A DNA stretch of 36,919 bases, taken from JBFXDI01 sp050181295 (GTDB lineage: Bacteria > Pseudomonadota > Alphaproteobacteria > Rhizobiales > Aestuariivirgaceae). A program made the position numbers and the translations under genes. A model generated the notes under the pieces. It made no database searches, was not told the DNA's origin, and saw nothing but the letters and a program-made list of their open reading frames with translations. This document shows positions 1 to 7,457 of this stretch, piece by piece. Location: assembly GCA_050181295.1 (NCBI GenBank), contig JBFXDI010000025.1, positions 1 to 36,919 on the forward strand, in the 5' to 3' direction. Each line of letters opens with the position of its first letter. Within the stretch, counting starts at the first letter, position 1.

Positions 1-306
1 ATCGATGCGGCTTTCAAGGGCCTGGTTGAAACCTTCCCGGCCTTCCGGTCGACCAGGATCGAGGAGAGCTGGGCGGGACTGATCGACGCGACACCCGACA
101 TCCTGCCCGTGATCTCGGGCGTCGAGAACATTCCCGGCCTCTATCTCTCCACGGGCTATTCGGGGCATGGCTTCGGGATCGGCCCTGGAGCCGGCCGGCT
201 GACCGCCGACCTCGTCGCCAACCGAAAGCCTATCGTCGATCCCAAGCCGTTCCGGTTCTCGAGGTTTTCCGACGGGAGTTCTGTCCACCCCCTCGCCGGG
301 CTGTAA
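1..306 (+). CDS. FAD-dependent oxidoreductase of the DAO family, C-terminal fragment (5' end outside window)
   Basis: The reading frame is open from the first base and ends at TAA 304-306, giving about 101 residues. The end resembles D-amino-acid dehydrogenase/glycine oxidase-type flavoproteins: a WAGLIDATPD segment, then GLYLSTGYSGHGFGIGPGAG, the usual C-terminal FAD-contacting glycine-rich stretch of DAO enzymes, and a LTADLV helix. Such enzymes oxidise a secondary or primary amine, passing electrons to the respiratory chain or oxygen. It converges on the proline-racemase-family gene that ends at 362. In the known 4-hydroxyproline pathway an epimerase is paired with a D-hydroxyproline dehydrogenase of this family, so a link is plausible. 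The substrate cannot be read from this fragment. Confidence 0.85.
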   Translation: MDAAFKGLVETFPAFRSTRIEESWAGLIDATPDILPVISGVENIPGLYLSTGYSGHGFGIGPGAGRLTADLVANRKPIVDPKPFRFSRFSDGSSVHPLAGL

Positions 307-361
307 GCCAGCATTCTCGCGCGACGGCCTCAGAAAACCTCCCAGCTCTGGCCGGCTTTCG

Positions 362-1387
362 TCAGAACCAGACGTCCGAAAGACGATGCCCGCGGGGATA
401 GGGGTCGGTCGGGTCGATGCCGTACTGCCCGATACTCGTTATCCAGGCCTGGCCCGAGATTTTCGCGATCACCGCGTCATAGGGGCCAACTGTCGATCGT
501 TCGATGATCCGGCTGTCGAAATATGTCCCTGTGATCGAATAATTCCGGAAGTTCTCGCCCTGCGCAATCAGGCCTTTCCTGGACATGACCGCGAGACGCG
601 CCGTGGTTCCCGTGCCGCAGGGCGACCGATCGTGGCGGCCGTGCAGGACCACCACGCCGTTGCAGCTTTCGAGACCTTGCTCGGTGCGCTGGATCTCTCC
701 TTCGAAGATGACGTTCGACACATCGCGGATCTTGGGATTCTCAGGGTGGACCACCTCGAGCTGCTGGTTGACGGCGGCCTTGATGCGCTTTCCGATCAGG
801 CACATGTCGTGGGCCTCGTCGGGCGTGATGCCAAAGCCGAGCTTGCGGGCATCGACATGCGCGAAAGTCATGCCGCCATAGGCTGTGTCGACGGTGATGG
901 TGCCGAGCCCCTCGACTTCAACAGGCGTCTCGAGGTGAATCGCAAAGCCCGGCCGGTTGGTGAACTCGACGCGCTTCACCTTGCCGTCCTCGCAGGTGCA
1001 CAGAACCTCGATGAGGCCGCCGGGGGCTTCCATGCGAAGTTTCGTGTGGGGCTCGGTCATGGGCACGATCCCTGTCTCCAGCGCGACCGTCGCGACGCAG
1101 ATCGTGTTCGAGCCCGACATGGGCGGGTATTCGGTGCTCTCGAGGATGACATAGCCGAGGTCGGCAGTCCTGTCGCAGGGCGGCAGGATGATATTGGCAT
1201 TCACGAACGGGGCGCCGCGCGGCTCGAACAAGAGCAGCTGGCGAAGGTCGTCCATGGAATTCTCCAGGTACTCCTTCTTCTCGAACATCGTTCTGCCAGG
1301 GACGTCCACAACGCCACCGACCACGACGTTTCCGACCTCGCCCTCGGCATGGCAGCCGACGACAGTGAAGGTTTTCTTCCAGCGCAT
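362..1387 (-). CDS. proline racemase superfamily enzyme (3-hydroxyproline dehydratase / hydroxyproline epimerase-like)
   Basis: 341 residues from the ATG at 1387, which follows a GGGGGAGA ribosome site; an in-frame start at 1450 would add 21 residues that do not look like the family. The fold family is clear: the family N-terminal segment (TFTVVGCHAEGE), a first active-site motif MSGSNTIC and a second motif SPCGTGTTARL. In proline racemase and 4-hydroxyproline epimerase both catalytic positions are Cys. Here the first is Ser91 and the second Cys257. Ser/Cys or Thr/Cys pairs are known in members that dehydrate trans-3-hydroxy-L-proline or have mixed epimerase activity. I therefore infer hydroxyproline-related chemistry, probably dehydratase or epimerase, in the cytoplasm. 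The neighbouring DAO-type oxidoreductase and Rieske oxygenase fit a (hydroxy)proline-type substrate. Confidence 0.85.
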   Translation of the reverse strand: MRWKKTFTVVGCHAEGEVGNVVVGGVVDVPGRTMFEKKEYLENSMDDLRQLLLFEPRGAPFVNANIILPPCDRTADLGYVILESTEYPPMSGSNTICVATVALETGIVPMTEPHTKLRMEAPGGLIEVLCTCEDGKVKRVEFTNRPGFAIHLETPVEVEGLGTITVDTAYGGMTFAHVDARKLGFGITPDEAHDMCLIGKRIKAAVNQQLEVVHPENPKIRDVSNVIFEGEIQRTEQGLESCNGVVVLHGRHDRSPCGTGTTARLAVMSRKGLIAQGENFRNYSITGTYFDSRIIERSTVGPYDAVIAKISGQAWITSIGQYGIDPTDPYPRGHRLSDVWF

Positions 1388-1677
1388 TCTCCCCCCAACT
1401 CGACCAAGTCTCTGCGGCTTGAGCCACCGACCGACGAGACCCCGCGGCAAGCCACTTCGTCAAGGAGCCATTTCCGTTGACGGCTTGCCCGCTCCAGCCT
1501 ACAAACCGGATGGTCAAATAATTGACGATCAAGTATGCTCTGTGAGGCGGAATCGCGTATTTCCCTGCCGCCGCCGATGCACTTGATCGGCTGTCAGGAT
1601 GTCGAAGGCGTATGAGGCGGCGACGGCCGGCTTGACCTCGCCACTGACAACGGTCCAGTTTTTCTGGAGGTATTCAT
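1388..1677. promoter_or_regulatory. divergent intergenic region between racemase-family gene and Rieske gene
   Basis: About 290 bases separate the two divergent starts, so promoters for both must lie here; I cannot place a convincing -35/-10 pair. An AT-richer patch near 1515-1535 (TCAAATAATTGACGATCAAG) is the likeliest regulatory spot. A ten-base word CAACGGTCCA at 1648-1657 recurs at 7612-7621 upstream of the ridA gene and shares AACGGT with the operator-like repeats at 3857-3866 and 3972-3981. No coding sequence is supported here. Confidence 0.4.
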
Positions 1678-2937
1678 ATGTCCAGCCAAGCGACAGTGAT
1701 CCGTCAATCCGGATGGCAGCCTGCCGGGGACGGACAGCTGCTGTTTGACACGCTGCTCCGGCAGCAGCCTCCCGGACATAGCCTGCTCCAGGCGTTCTAC
1801 ACGTCTCCAGAGATCTATGCTCTCGACAGGGAGCGCTTCCTTCTGCGCCACTGGCATTGCGTGGGCCACGAGAGCCAGATGAAGGCGCCCGGCGACTACT
1901 TTCTGTTCGAGATCGACAGGGAATCCGTGATCGTCATACGCGGCCGTGACGAGAAGATCAGGGGCCTTGTCAATGTCTGCAGGCACCGGGGATCGCGCAT
2001 TTGCGACAAGGCCACCGGCCACGCAAAGGGCGGGATCCTGATCTGTCCCTATCACGCGTGGACCTACAGGACCGACGGCAGCCTGCGGAACGCCCGCATG
2101 ATGCCTGAAGGTTTCGACGTCTCGGACCATGGGCTCAGGCAGGTCGCTGTCGAGGTCATCGAGGGCCTCATCTTCGTCTCCCTGGCGCAAAAGCCGCTCG
2201 GCCTGTCACAAGCCGGCGAGATGCTTCGATCTACGGTCGGCCCCTTCGGCTGGGCGAAGGCCAAGGTCATCCATCGCGAGACCTTCATGATCGAGGCGAA
2301 CTGGAAGCTCGCTCTCGAGAACCAGGTGGAGTGCTATCATTGCGGTCCGGCCCACCCCGATTTCTCGCGGGTGCATTCCCAGGGGCACCCCGGCGAGGAG
2401 GCCCATACCGCCAGCATGTGGGAGCGGGCCGCCGCCTGCGGAACGGCCATACCCATCCGGGATCGTTGGGGCCTCAATACCGAACCCGGCGAGGAGGCCG
2501 ATTTCTGTAATCGATACGCCCTCTGGGGAGAGGCCGTCACGGGAAGCGAGGACGGCAAGCCCGTTGCGCCGCTCATGGGGCGCATCAGCGAGTATGATGG
2601 CGGGTTCACGGTCTTCTATGTCGGGCCGCTGAACCACTTCCTCGCCTATGGAGATTACGGCGCAATCTTCCGCTACACGCCGCGATCCGTGTGTGGGACC
2701 GAACTCCACGTGACGTGGCTCGTTCGCGAGGACGCCAAGGAAGGCGTCGACTACGACGTCGACAGGGTGACCTGGCTTTGGCGGGTCACGGCCGGAGCGG
2801 ACAAGAAGATCGTCGAGGAGAACCAGATCGGGGTGGCTTCGCGCTACTATGCTCCTGGTCCCTACGCACTTCCGATCGAAAGCAAGACCCTGAGGCTCAC
2901 GGAGTGGTACCTCCGTGAGCTGGCGATGGATCAATAG
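1678..2937 (+). CDS. Rieske non-haem iron oxygenase, alpha subunit (betaine-demethylase-like)
   Basis: 419 residues; ATG 1678 has GGAGGT at 1666-1671, six bases upstream. The N-terminal Rieske domain binds a [2Fe-2S] cluster through Cys101-x-His103 (CRHRG) and Cys123-x2-His126 (CPYHAW). The catalytic domain carries NWKLALENQVECYHCGPAH: bridging Glu218 and iron ligands His221 and His226, with Asp375 the probable third ligand. The tail, with ENQIGVASRYYAPGPY followed by WYL, matches oxygenases such as glycine betaine demethylase and stachydrine demethylase rather than two-subunit aromatic dioxygenases; there is no beta subunit. Such enzymes need a separate ferredoxin reductase, which is absent from the window. 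It likely removes an N-methyl group or hydroxylates a small amine or acid; the substrate is inferred only from neighbours. It converges on the gene ending at 2981. Confidence 0.9.
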   Translation: MSSQATVIRQSGWQPAGDGQLLFDTLLRQQPPGHSLLQAFYTSPEIYALDRERFLLRHWHCVGHESQMKAPGDYFLFEIDRESVIVIRGRDEKIRGLVNVCRHRGSRICDKATGHAKGGILICPYHAWTYRTDGSLRNARMMPEGFDVSDHGLRQVAVEVIEGLIFVSLAQKPLGLSQAGEMLRSTVGPFGWAKAKVIHRETFMIEANWKLALENQVECYHCGPAHPDFSRVHSQGHPGEEAHTASMWERAAACGTAIPIRDRWGLNTEPGEEADFCNRYALWGEAVTGSEDGKPVAPLMGRISEYDGGFTVFYVGPLNHFLAYGDYGAIFRYTPRSVCGTELHVTWLVREDAKEGVDYDVDRVTWLWRVTAGADKKIVEENQIGVASRYYAPGPYALPIESKTLRLTEWYLRELAMDQ

Positions 2938-2980
2938 GCCGGTCGGCAAACCTAGATTCCATTGCGGCAAAGTTCCCGTA

Positions 2981-3784
2981 TCAGCCGAAGCTCTTCAGGA
3001 GTGACGGCCTGGCGGCGTGCCAGGCCTCGCGGGTCTTCTCGCTCACGCCTCTGAAATGATCGTCCGCCGGCTGGGCGTAGTATCCCAACCGGGAGATCTG
3101 GTAGGCGCCCTTCCGATGCAGATGGGCCAACGCTTCGGCCATGCTCAGCGCCATGAGGTTGGGGTTCAGGATCGGCATGGGCGCGGGCTTGCCACCCTGC
3201 ATCAGATACTTCTGATAGGCCGCCGCGATAATCGTGCAGTTTAGGATCACCGCCTCCGCCCCGGTCTTCTCAACCGCCTTGGAGGTGACGTCGATCACGT
3301 CCCGCGCGACGGATTCGGTATCCTTGACCATGTCGCGCACGTACCAGTGGATCACGTCGAGACCGAGGATCAGCTCCGAAGCCCCATAGGTCTTGATGTT
3401 GTCCTTCATGAGGGCTCCGGCCTTGACATGATCGGTGACGATGACCGCGGTGCGGCCGTAGTAGGGGAGCATGTTGATCGAGGCTTCCATCGGACCGATC
3501 ACCGGGATCGCCACCAGCTCGCGAGCCGTGCGGACGGCAGGGTCGTAGCAGCAGCCGCTGATCACGGCGTCGTAGCCGTCTTCCTCCGATCTGCGGATGG
3601 CTTCCAGAAGCGCGGCCTCGACGAAGTGCTTGGGATAGAAATAATCCATGTCCGCCGGACAGCCGTCGAGGTGCGTCACATCGAGCCTGGTGCCTTCCCG
3701 GCAGTAGTGGGTCAGGGTTTCCCGGATCAGGTCGTCGTAGGCTGTGGTGCCGAACGGGTTGATGAAGTTGATCTTGCAGCCCAT
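2981..3784 (-). CDS. Asp/Glu/hydantoin racemase family protein
   Basis: 267 residues, ATG 3784 preceded by AAGGGA. The family's two half-sites, each with a catalytic cysteine, are visible: INPFGTTAYDDLI at the N-terminus, SGCCYDP with Cys78/Cys79, and LNCTII with Cys183. VIGPMEASI and AVIVTDHVKAG match the middle of HyuE-type racemases. The family includes hydantoin and aspartate racemases, maleate cis-trans isomerase and arylmalonate decarboxylase, so the reaction may be racemisation, isomerisation or decarboxylation at an activated carbon next to a carboxylate. The gene is divergent from the acyl-CoA dehydrogenase/CoA ligase pair and shares their 283-base control region. I infer that it prepares or epimerises an acid for CoA activation; this is not proven. 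Confidence 0.82.
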   Translation of the reverse strand: MGCKINFINPFGTTAYDDLIRETLTHYCREGTRLDVTHLDGCPADMDYFYPKHFVEAALLEAIRRSEEDGYDAVISGCCYDPAVRTARELVAIPVIGPMEASINMLPYYGRTAVIVTDHVKAGALMKDNIKTYGASELILGLDVIHWYVRDMVKDTESVARDVIDVTSKAVEKTGAEAVILNCTIIAAAYQKYLMQGGKPAPMPILNPNLMALSMAEALAHLHRKGAYQISRLGYYAQPADDHFRGVSEKTREAWHAARPSLLKSFG

Positions 3785-3837
3785 GGATCATTTCCCTTGA
3801 GGGTCGTTGAACGATTGCCGTCTATCGCAAATTCAAA

Positions 3838-3866
3838 CTATGAGTATAATTTTTCAACCGAACGGT
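3838..3866. promoter_or_regulatory. operator-like repeat, copy 1
   Basis: A 29-base element begins CTATGAGT and ends ACCGAACGGT. The end is an inverted repeat (ACCG-AA-CGGT), the form usual for TetR-family operators. A second copy lies 115 bases on in the same orientation, identical at 22 of 29 positions, with its palindrome in exactly the same register. It overlaps a possible minus-strand promoter at 3843-3872 and lies just upstream of the gene starting at 3784. The TetR gene at 6837-7457 is the obvious candidate for the binding protein. Confidence 0.55.
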
Positions 3867-3872
3867 CAGCAA
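3843..3872 (-). promoter_or_regulatory. possible promoter for the Asp/Glu racemase-family gene
   Basis: Read on the minus strand, TTGCTG (3872-3867) and TATACT (3848-3843) are spaced 18 bases apart. Both are near the sigma-70 consensus (4/6 and 5/6). The ACCGAACGGT palindrome fills part of the spacer, so a bound repressor would block polymerase. Prediction only. Confidence 0.4.
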
Positions 3873-3952
3873 GACGAGCGGATCGAAGGCCGTAAATCCA
3901 CGGAAATACCCAGCTTGGCGGGCTGACGAGGAAGCGCGGCATCGCAGTTGTA

Positions 3953-3981
3953 CTATGAGTTCAAATTATGTACCAAACGGT
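3953..3981. promoter_or_regulatory. operator-like repeat, copy 2
   Basis: Second copy of the element at 3838-3866, beginning CTATGAGT and ending ACCAAACGGT. Its inverted repeat is TACC-AAAC-GGTA, centred at the same offset as in copy 1. It lies about 90 bases before the preferred acyl-CoA dehydrogenase start at 4068, so the two copies flank a divergent promoter region as expected for a shared regulator. A weaker resemblance (16 of 23 bases) is seen at 7651-7673. Confidence 0.55.
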
Positions 3982-4067
3982 ATGTGGGATGATCGATGCG
4001 AGATGCCGATGCGAAGCTTCATGGGCCAGATCATTGTGACCGGCCAGGGCTTTATCTGGACCGCCAG

Positions 4068-5249
4068 ATGACGACCGACGAGTTCACCCCCGAGGAAAGG
4101 GCGATTGTTTCCACGGTCGCCCGCTTCGTGGACGAAAAGGTCCGTCCCAACGTCACCCGCCATGAGCGGGAGGGCATCTACCCGGAAGCTCTCGTCAGCG
4201 AGATGAAGGCGATCGGACTGTTCGGGATTGCGGTTCCTGAGGAGTGGGGTGGCCTGGGACTGCGCATGCCGGTTCTGGCTTCCGTCTTTGAGGCGTTGAG
4301 CCGCGGCTGGACAACCCTCGCGGCCTATCTGAACAGCCACAGCACCGTCGCCTATGCGATTGCGACCTACGGTACCGAAGCGCAAAAGAAAAAATACCTG
4401 CCCGGCCTTGCCACCGGAAGCGGCCACGCGGCGCTTTGCCTGACCGAGGCCAGCGGAGGGTCCGACCTGCGGGCGATCCGCGCCCTGGCGACCGACAGCG
4501 GCGATGCATATGAGCTGACAGCCAGCAAAACCTATGTGACGAACGGCAAGAGGGCGAGCCTTCTCCTGACCCTCGTAAAGCATCCGCTGGCCGGCGACGA
4601 AGCCGATCCGAGGATGAGCCTCCTTCTCATCGAGAAGGACTCCCCCGGGGTCGAGGTCACGACGACCTTCCGCAAGACGGCATTCGGGCTCGTCGACACG
4701 GTCCAGATAGAAATGGACAAGGTGGCGGTTCCGAAGGCGCAGCTTCTCGGCGGAGTGGAGGGTCGGGGCTTCGGCCAGCTTCTGGAAGCGCTCGAAGTGG
4801 GCCGGATCGCCATTGCGATCAGCGCTGTCGGCCTTGCGGCCAACTCCCTGTCGGAGGCCATGCGCTACGCGGGGGAACGGCAGACCTTCGGGGTGACCAT
4901 CGACAAGCATCAGGCCATTCGGCTGAAGCTCGCCAACATGGCGACCAAGCTCGTCGCCGCCCGGCTGCTCACGATGGAGGCGGCCCGGCTCAAGCAGCGC
5001 GGGGGACGCTGCGACATGATAACCGCCATGGCCAAGACCTATGCCAGCGATACCGCGCTCGAGATCGCGCAGGATGCGGTCGTGATCCACGGCGGAGCCG
5101 GCTACATCCAGGACTACGCGGTCGAAAGGCTTCACCGCGAAGCCCTGCTCTACATCATCGGAGAGGGGACGAATGACATCAACCGTCTCGTCATCTCCCG
5201 GCGGATGCAGAATCCGGAGGAGATGGAGTTTCTCGGGTTGATCGCGTGA
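4068..5249 (+). CDS. acyl-CoA dehydrogenase family protein
   Basis: 393 residues from ATG 4068 (MTTDEFTPEER); an upstream in-frame ATG at 3996 would add 24 residues unlike the family, though neither start has a good ribosome site. Recognisable acyl-CoA dehydrogenase features are the N-terminal helical domain, the middle-domain motif ALCLTEASGGSD that contacts FAD and substrate, the C-terminal RQTFGVTID and QDAVVIHGGAGYIQDY segments, and the catalytic base Glu366 in GEGTNDINR. The enzyme should form an alpha,beta double bond in an acyl-CoA, passing electrons to electron-transfer flavoprotein. Its stop overlaps the next start (GTGA), so it is translationally coupled to the CoA ligase, which probably supplies its substrate. 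Chain length or branching of the substrate is not evident. Confidence 0.9.
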   Translation: MTTDEFTPEERAIVSTVARFVDEKVRPNVTRHEREGIYPEALVSEMKAIGLFGIAVPEEWGGLGLRMPVLASVFEALSRGWTTLAAYLNSHSTVAYAIATYGTEAQKKKYLPGLATGSGHAALCLTEASGGSDLRAIRALATDSGDAYELTASKTYVTNGKRASLLLTLVKHPLAGDEADPRMSLLLIEKDSPGVEVTTTFRKTAFGLVDTVQIEMDKVAVPKAQLLGGVEGRGFGQLLEALEVGRIAIAISAVGLAANSLSEAMRYAGERQTFGVTIDKHQAIRLKLANMATKLVAARLLTMEAARLKQRGGRCDMITAMAKTYASDTALEIAQDAVVIHGGAGYIQDYAVERLHREALLYIIGEGTNDINRLVISRRMQNPEEMEFLGLIA

Positions 5250-6826
5250 CCAGCCTCGATGCCCACGCGCGGAAAGACGCTTCACCAGCCATGCCGACCG
5301 ATCCAGACGTCATCACAGCCTACGATGCCCTTCGCCTGTCGGTGGATCGACATCCGGACAAGACAGCGATCGTCTACGAGAGCGAGCGCCTCACCTACCG
5401 GGAAGTCCTGGATCACATCGACCGCTCGGCCCGCCACCTTGCCGCAGAGGGGATCGGTCGCGGCAGGATCTTCGCCGCATACAGCCAGAACAGGCCGGAG
5501 CTCATGTTCTGCTACTACGCGGCTGCGAAGATCGGCGCCATCTTCGTTCCCTTGAACCCGAACCTCACGGCGGCCGAGGTCGAATACATTCTGGATCACA
5601 GCGGAGCGGAGCTGCTTTACCACGAAGAGTCCGCGCCGAGAGGAATGGGATCGGCGGCTTCGAAGGTGCGGTGCCGTGCGATTGAAGGCCTGCGCGAGCC
5701 GCTCCGCGCATCGGTCGAGGATCCACCGGTCGTCTCGAAGCCCGAGGACGACTTCCTCATCATCTATACGTCGGGCACCACGGGCACGCCGAAGGCGATC
5801 GTCCTCGATCACGCGGCCCAGACAAAGGCGCCGCTTGCGCTCGCAACCATGTGGGGCCTCGCCGAAGGCGATGTGACACTGGTCGCCCTTCCGCTCGGAT
5901 ATCTCTATGGGCTCTCCACGGCGGCTGCCGTTGGGCTCCAATCCGGCGGAAAGGTCGTCATCCTCAGCCGCTTCCATCCCGCCGACGTGCTCGCGGCGCT
6001 CGTCTCTCACCAGGCGACCGTCTATCACGGCGTGCCAACAATGTTCGCGATGATGCTCGACTACTGCGAGCAACGAGGCCTGAGCTTCGATCTTTCCGGA
6101 ATGCGCCAGCTCATCTGCGCAGGCGCTCCGCTGCCGGACGAAATGCGCAAGCGTTTCGCCGCGCGCTTCGGCAAGGAGCTGCAGAACTACTATGCGATGA
6201 CCGAGGCGACCCCGGTGTTCGGAAAGTTTTTCGACGACCCGCGTTCTATGCCCGACGGCGCTGTCGGCAAGGCCGCTCCGGGCCTGATCGTTAAGATCGT
6301 GAACGGGGACGGCACCGAATGCGGTACCGGTGAGGAGGGAGAGATCCTCGTTCGGGCGGCCGCGACCATGAAGCGCTACATGAATGCTCCGGATCAAACC
6401 GCGGCGGCCTTCCAGGACGGCCTCTTCCGAAGCGGAGACCTCGGGCGCAGGGATCGGGAGGGCTACTACTTCATCACGGGGCGCATCAAGGACGTCATCA
6501 TTCGCGGCGGGGCGAACATATCGCCGGCCGAAGTGGAGGCGGCCTTGGCGGCTCACCCCGCCGTTCAGGACGCCGCGGTCGTGGGATGTTCCGACGCGAT
6601 CTTCGGGGAGGTGCCCGTGGCTTTCGTCGTCTGCCGCCATTCCATGACGGTGACGGAGCAGGAGCTTGCCGATCATGCGGGAAAAACCCTGTCCGACTTC
6701 AAGGTGCCTCGACGCTATTTTTTCGTTCGCGAGCTGCCGCAGGGAAAGACCGGCAAGGTGGACAAGGCCGCGCTCAAGAAGCTCGTGGCGCAGCCGAACA
6801 CGGCGGCAGCCCCGGTCGGTCGGTGA
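5246..6826 (+). CDS. AMP-dependent acyl-CoA synthetase/ligase
   Basis: 526 residues from GTG 5246, overlapping the preceding stop by four bases; ATG 5291 is an alternative start. The ANL-superfamily marks are present: ATP-binding loop IYTSGTTGTPKAIV, the YYAMTEATPVFG segment around the adenylate pocket, RSGDLGRRD, hinge/linker GRIKDVIIRGGANISPAEVE, and the C-terminal catalytic lysine in GKTGKVDK. It activates a carboxylic acid to an adenylate and then to its CoA thioester in the cytoplasm. Coupling to the acyl-CoA dehydrogenase suggests the two act in sequence. It converges on the TetR gene with a ten-base gap. The specific acid is unknown. Confidence 0.92.
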   Translation: MTSLDAHARKDASPAMPTDPDVITAYDALRLSVDRHPDKTAIVYESERLTYREVLDHIDRSARHLAAEGIGRGRIFAAYSQNRPELMFCYYAAAKIGAIFVPLNPNLTAAEVEYILDHSGAELLYHEESAPRGMGSAASKVRCRAIEGLREPLRASVEDPPVVSKPEDDFLIIYTSGTTGTPKAIVLDHAAQTKAPLALATMWGLAEGDVTLVALPLGYLYGLSTAAAVGLQSGGKVVILSRFHPADVLAALVSHQATVYHGVPTMFAMMLDYCEQRGLSFDLSGMRQLICAGAPLPDEMRKRFAARFGKELQNYYAMTEATPVFGKFFDDPRSMPDGAVGKAAPGLIVKIVNGDGTECGTGEEGEILVRAAATMKRYMNAPDQTAAAFQDGLFRSGDLGRRDREGYYFITGRIKDVIIRGGANISPAEVEAALAAHPAVQDAAVVGCSDAIFGEVPVAFVVCRHSMTVTEQELADHAGKTLSDFKVPRRYFFVRELPQGKTGKVDKAALKKLVAQPNTAAAPVGR

Positions 6827-6836
6827 GGTGGAGACG

Positions 6837-7457
6837 CTACTCCGCGCCCGGATTGACGAGACACCCTCGCATGGCGATCATCACGTAGAAGCCGGCGATC
6901 TCGTTGGGGGAGAGCTTCCCGGTTTCCTTGAACCAGACATGGGTCCAGTTGCACAGGCCGATGATGCTGTTGGCTGCGAGGGAAGCGGAGATGTCCTTGA
7001 AGACTCCATTCTCCACGCCCTGTCGATAGACGTTCTTGAAGAGGTCGGTGTATTTGCGCTTCCGTTGCGAAACGATTTTCTGCTGAGCTTCGCTCAGCTC
7101 CCCCTCGTCGCGGAAGTATATCGCGGTCCAGGTGGTCTTCTCCATCACGTTGAGGGCATGCTTCCTTATCATCGCGCTCAACAGCTCGTCCGGAGGTAGC
7201 CCCTGGCCCACGAGGGAGGCCATGTCCTCCCACCAGGCGTCATGGATCCGGCAAAAGATCTCCCAGAGCAGCTGGTTCTTGTTCTTGAAGTAATAATAGA
7301 TGATGGACTTGGTGTATCCGAGGCTGCCGGCGATGTCGTCGATCGTGACCGCCCGGATCCCTCGTTGCGCGAAAAGCTCCTCCGCCGAGGTAAGGATCTC
7401 GTCCCGGATATAGGCCTGCTTCTTTGCCTTCAGAGCCTCGCGAGCGGGTTTGCCCAT
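6837..7457 (-). CDS. TetR/AcrR family transcriptional regulator
   Basis: 206 residues, ATG 7457. The N-terminal DNA-binding domain is clear: residues 20-37 form the leading helix (ILTSAEELFAQRGIRAVT), and the helix-turn-helix is near 38-57 (TIDDIAGSLGYTKSIIYYYF). The remainder is the helical ligand-binding and dimerisation domain. TetR proteins placed beside acyl-CoA dehydrogenase and ligase genes often respond to an acyl-CoA. It is divergent from the ridA/oxidoreductase pair and lies within the cluster, so I infer local control of both divergent units, with the repeats at 3838-3866 and 3953-3981 as likely operators. Repression is the usual mode but is not shown. Confidence 0.9.
   Translation of the reverse strand: MGKPAREALKAKKQAYIRDEILTSAEELFAQRGIRAVTIDDIAGSLGYTKSIIYYYFKNKNQLLWEIFCRIHDAWWEDMASLVGQGLPPDELLSAMIRKHALNVMEKTTWTAIYFRDEGELSEAQQKIVSQRKRKYTDLFKNVYRQGVENGVFKDISASLAANSIIGLCNWTHVWFKETGKLSPNEIAGFYVMIAMRGCLVNPGAE

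Noticed and set aside
386..1480. Long open frame on the plus strand opposite the racemase-family gene
   Set aside because: It has no family features and is the mirror of a well-supported gene with catalytic motifs; GC-rich DNA commonly gives such frames.
3966..5285. 439-codon minus-strand frame across the acyl-CoA dehydrogenase gene
   Set aside because: Low-complexity arginine/glycine-rich sequence without motifs; the plus-strand gene has all expected motifs and a catalytic glutamate.
5282..6676. 464-codon minus-strand frame across the CoA ligase gene
   Set aside because: It lacks any recognisable domain, while the plus-strand frame carries the full ANL motif set.
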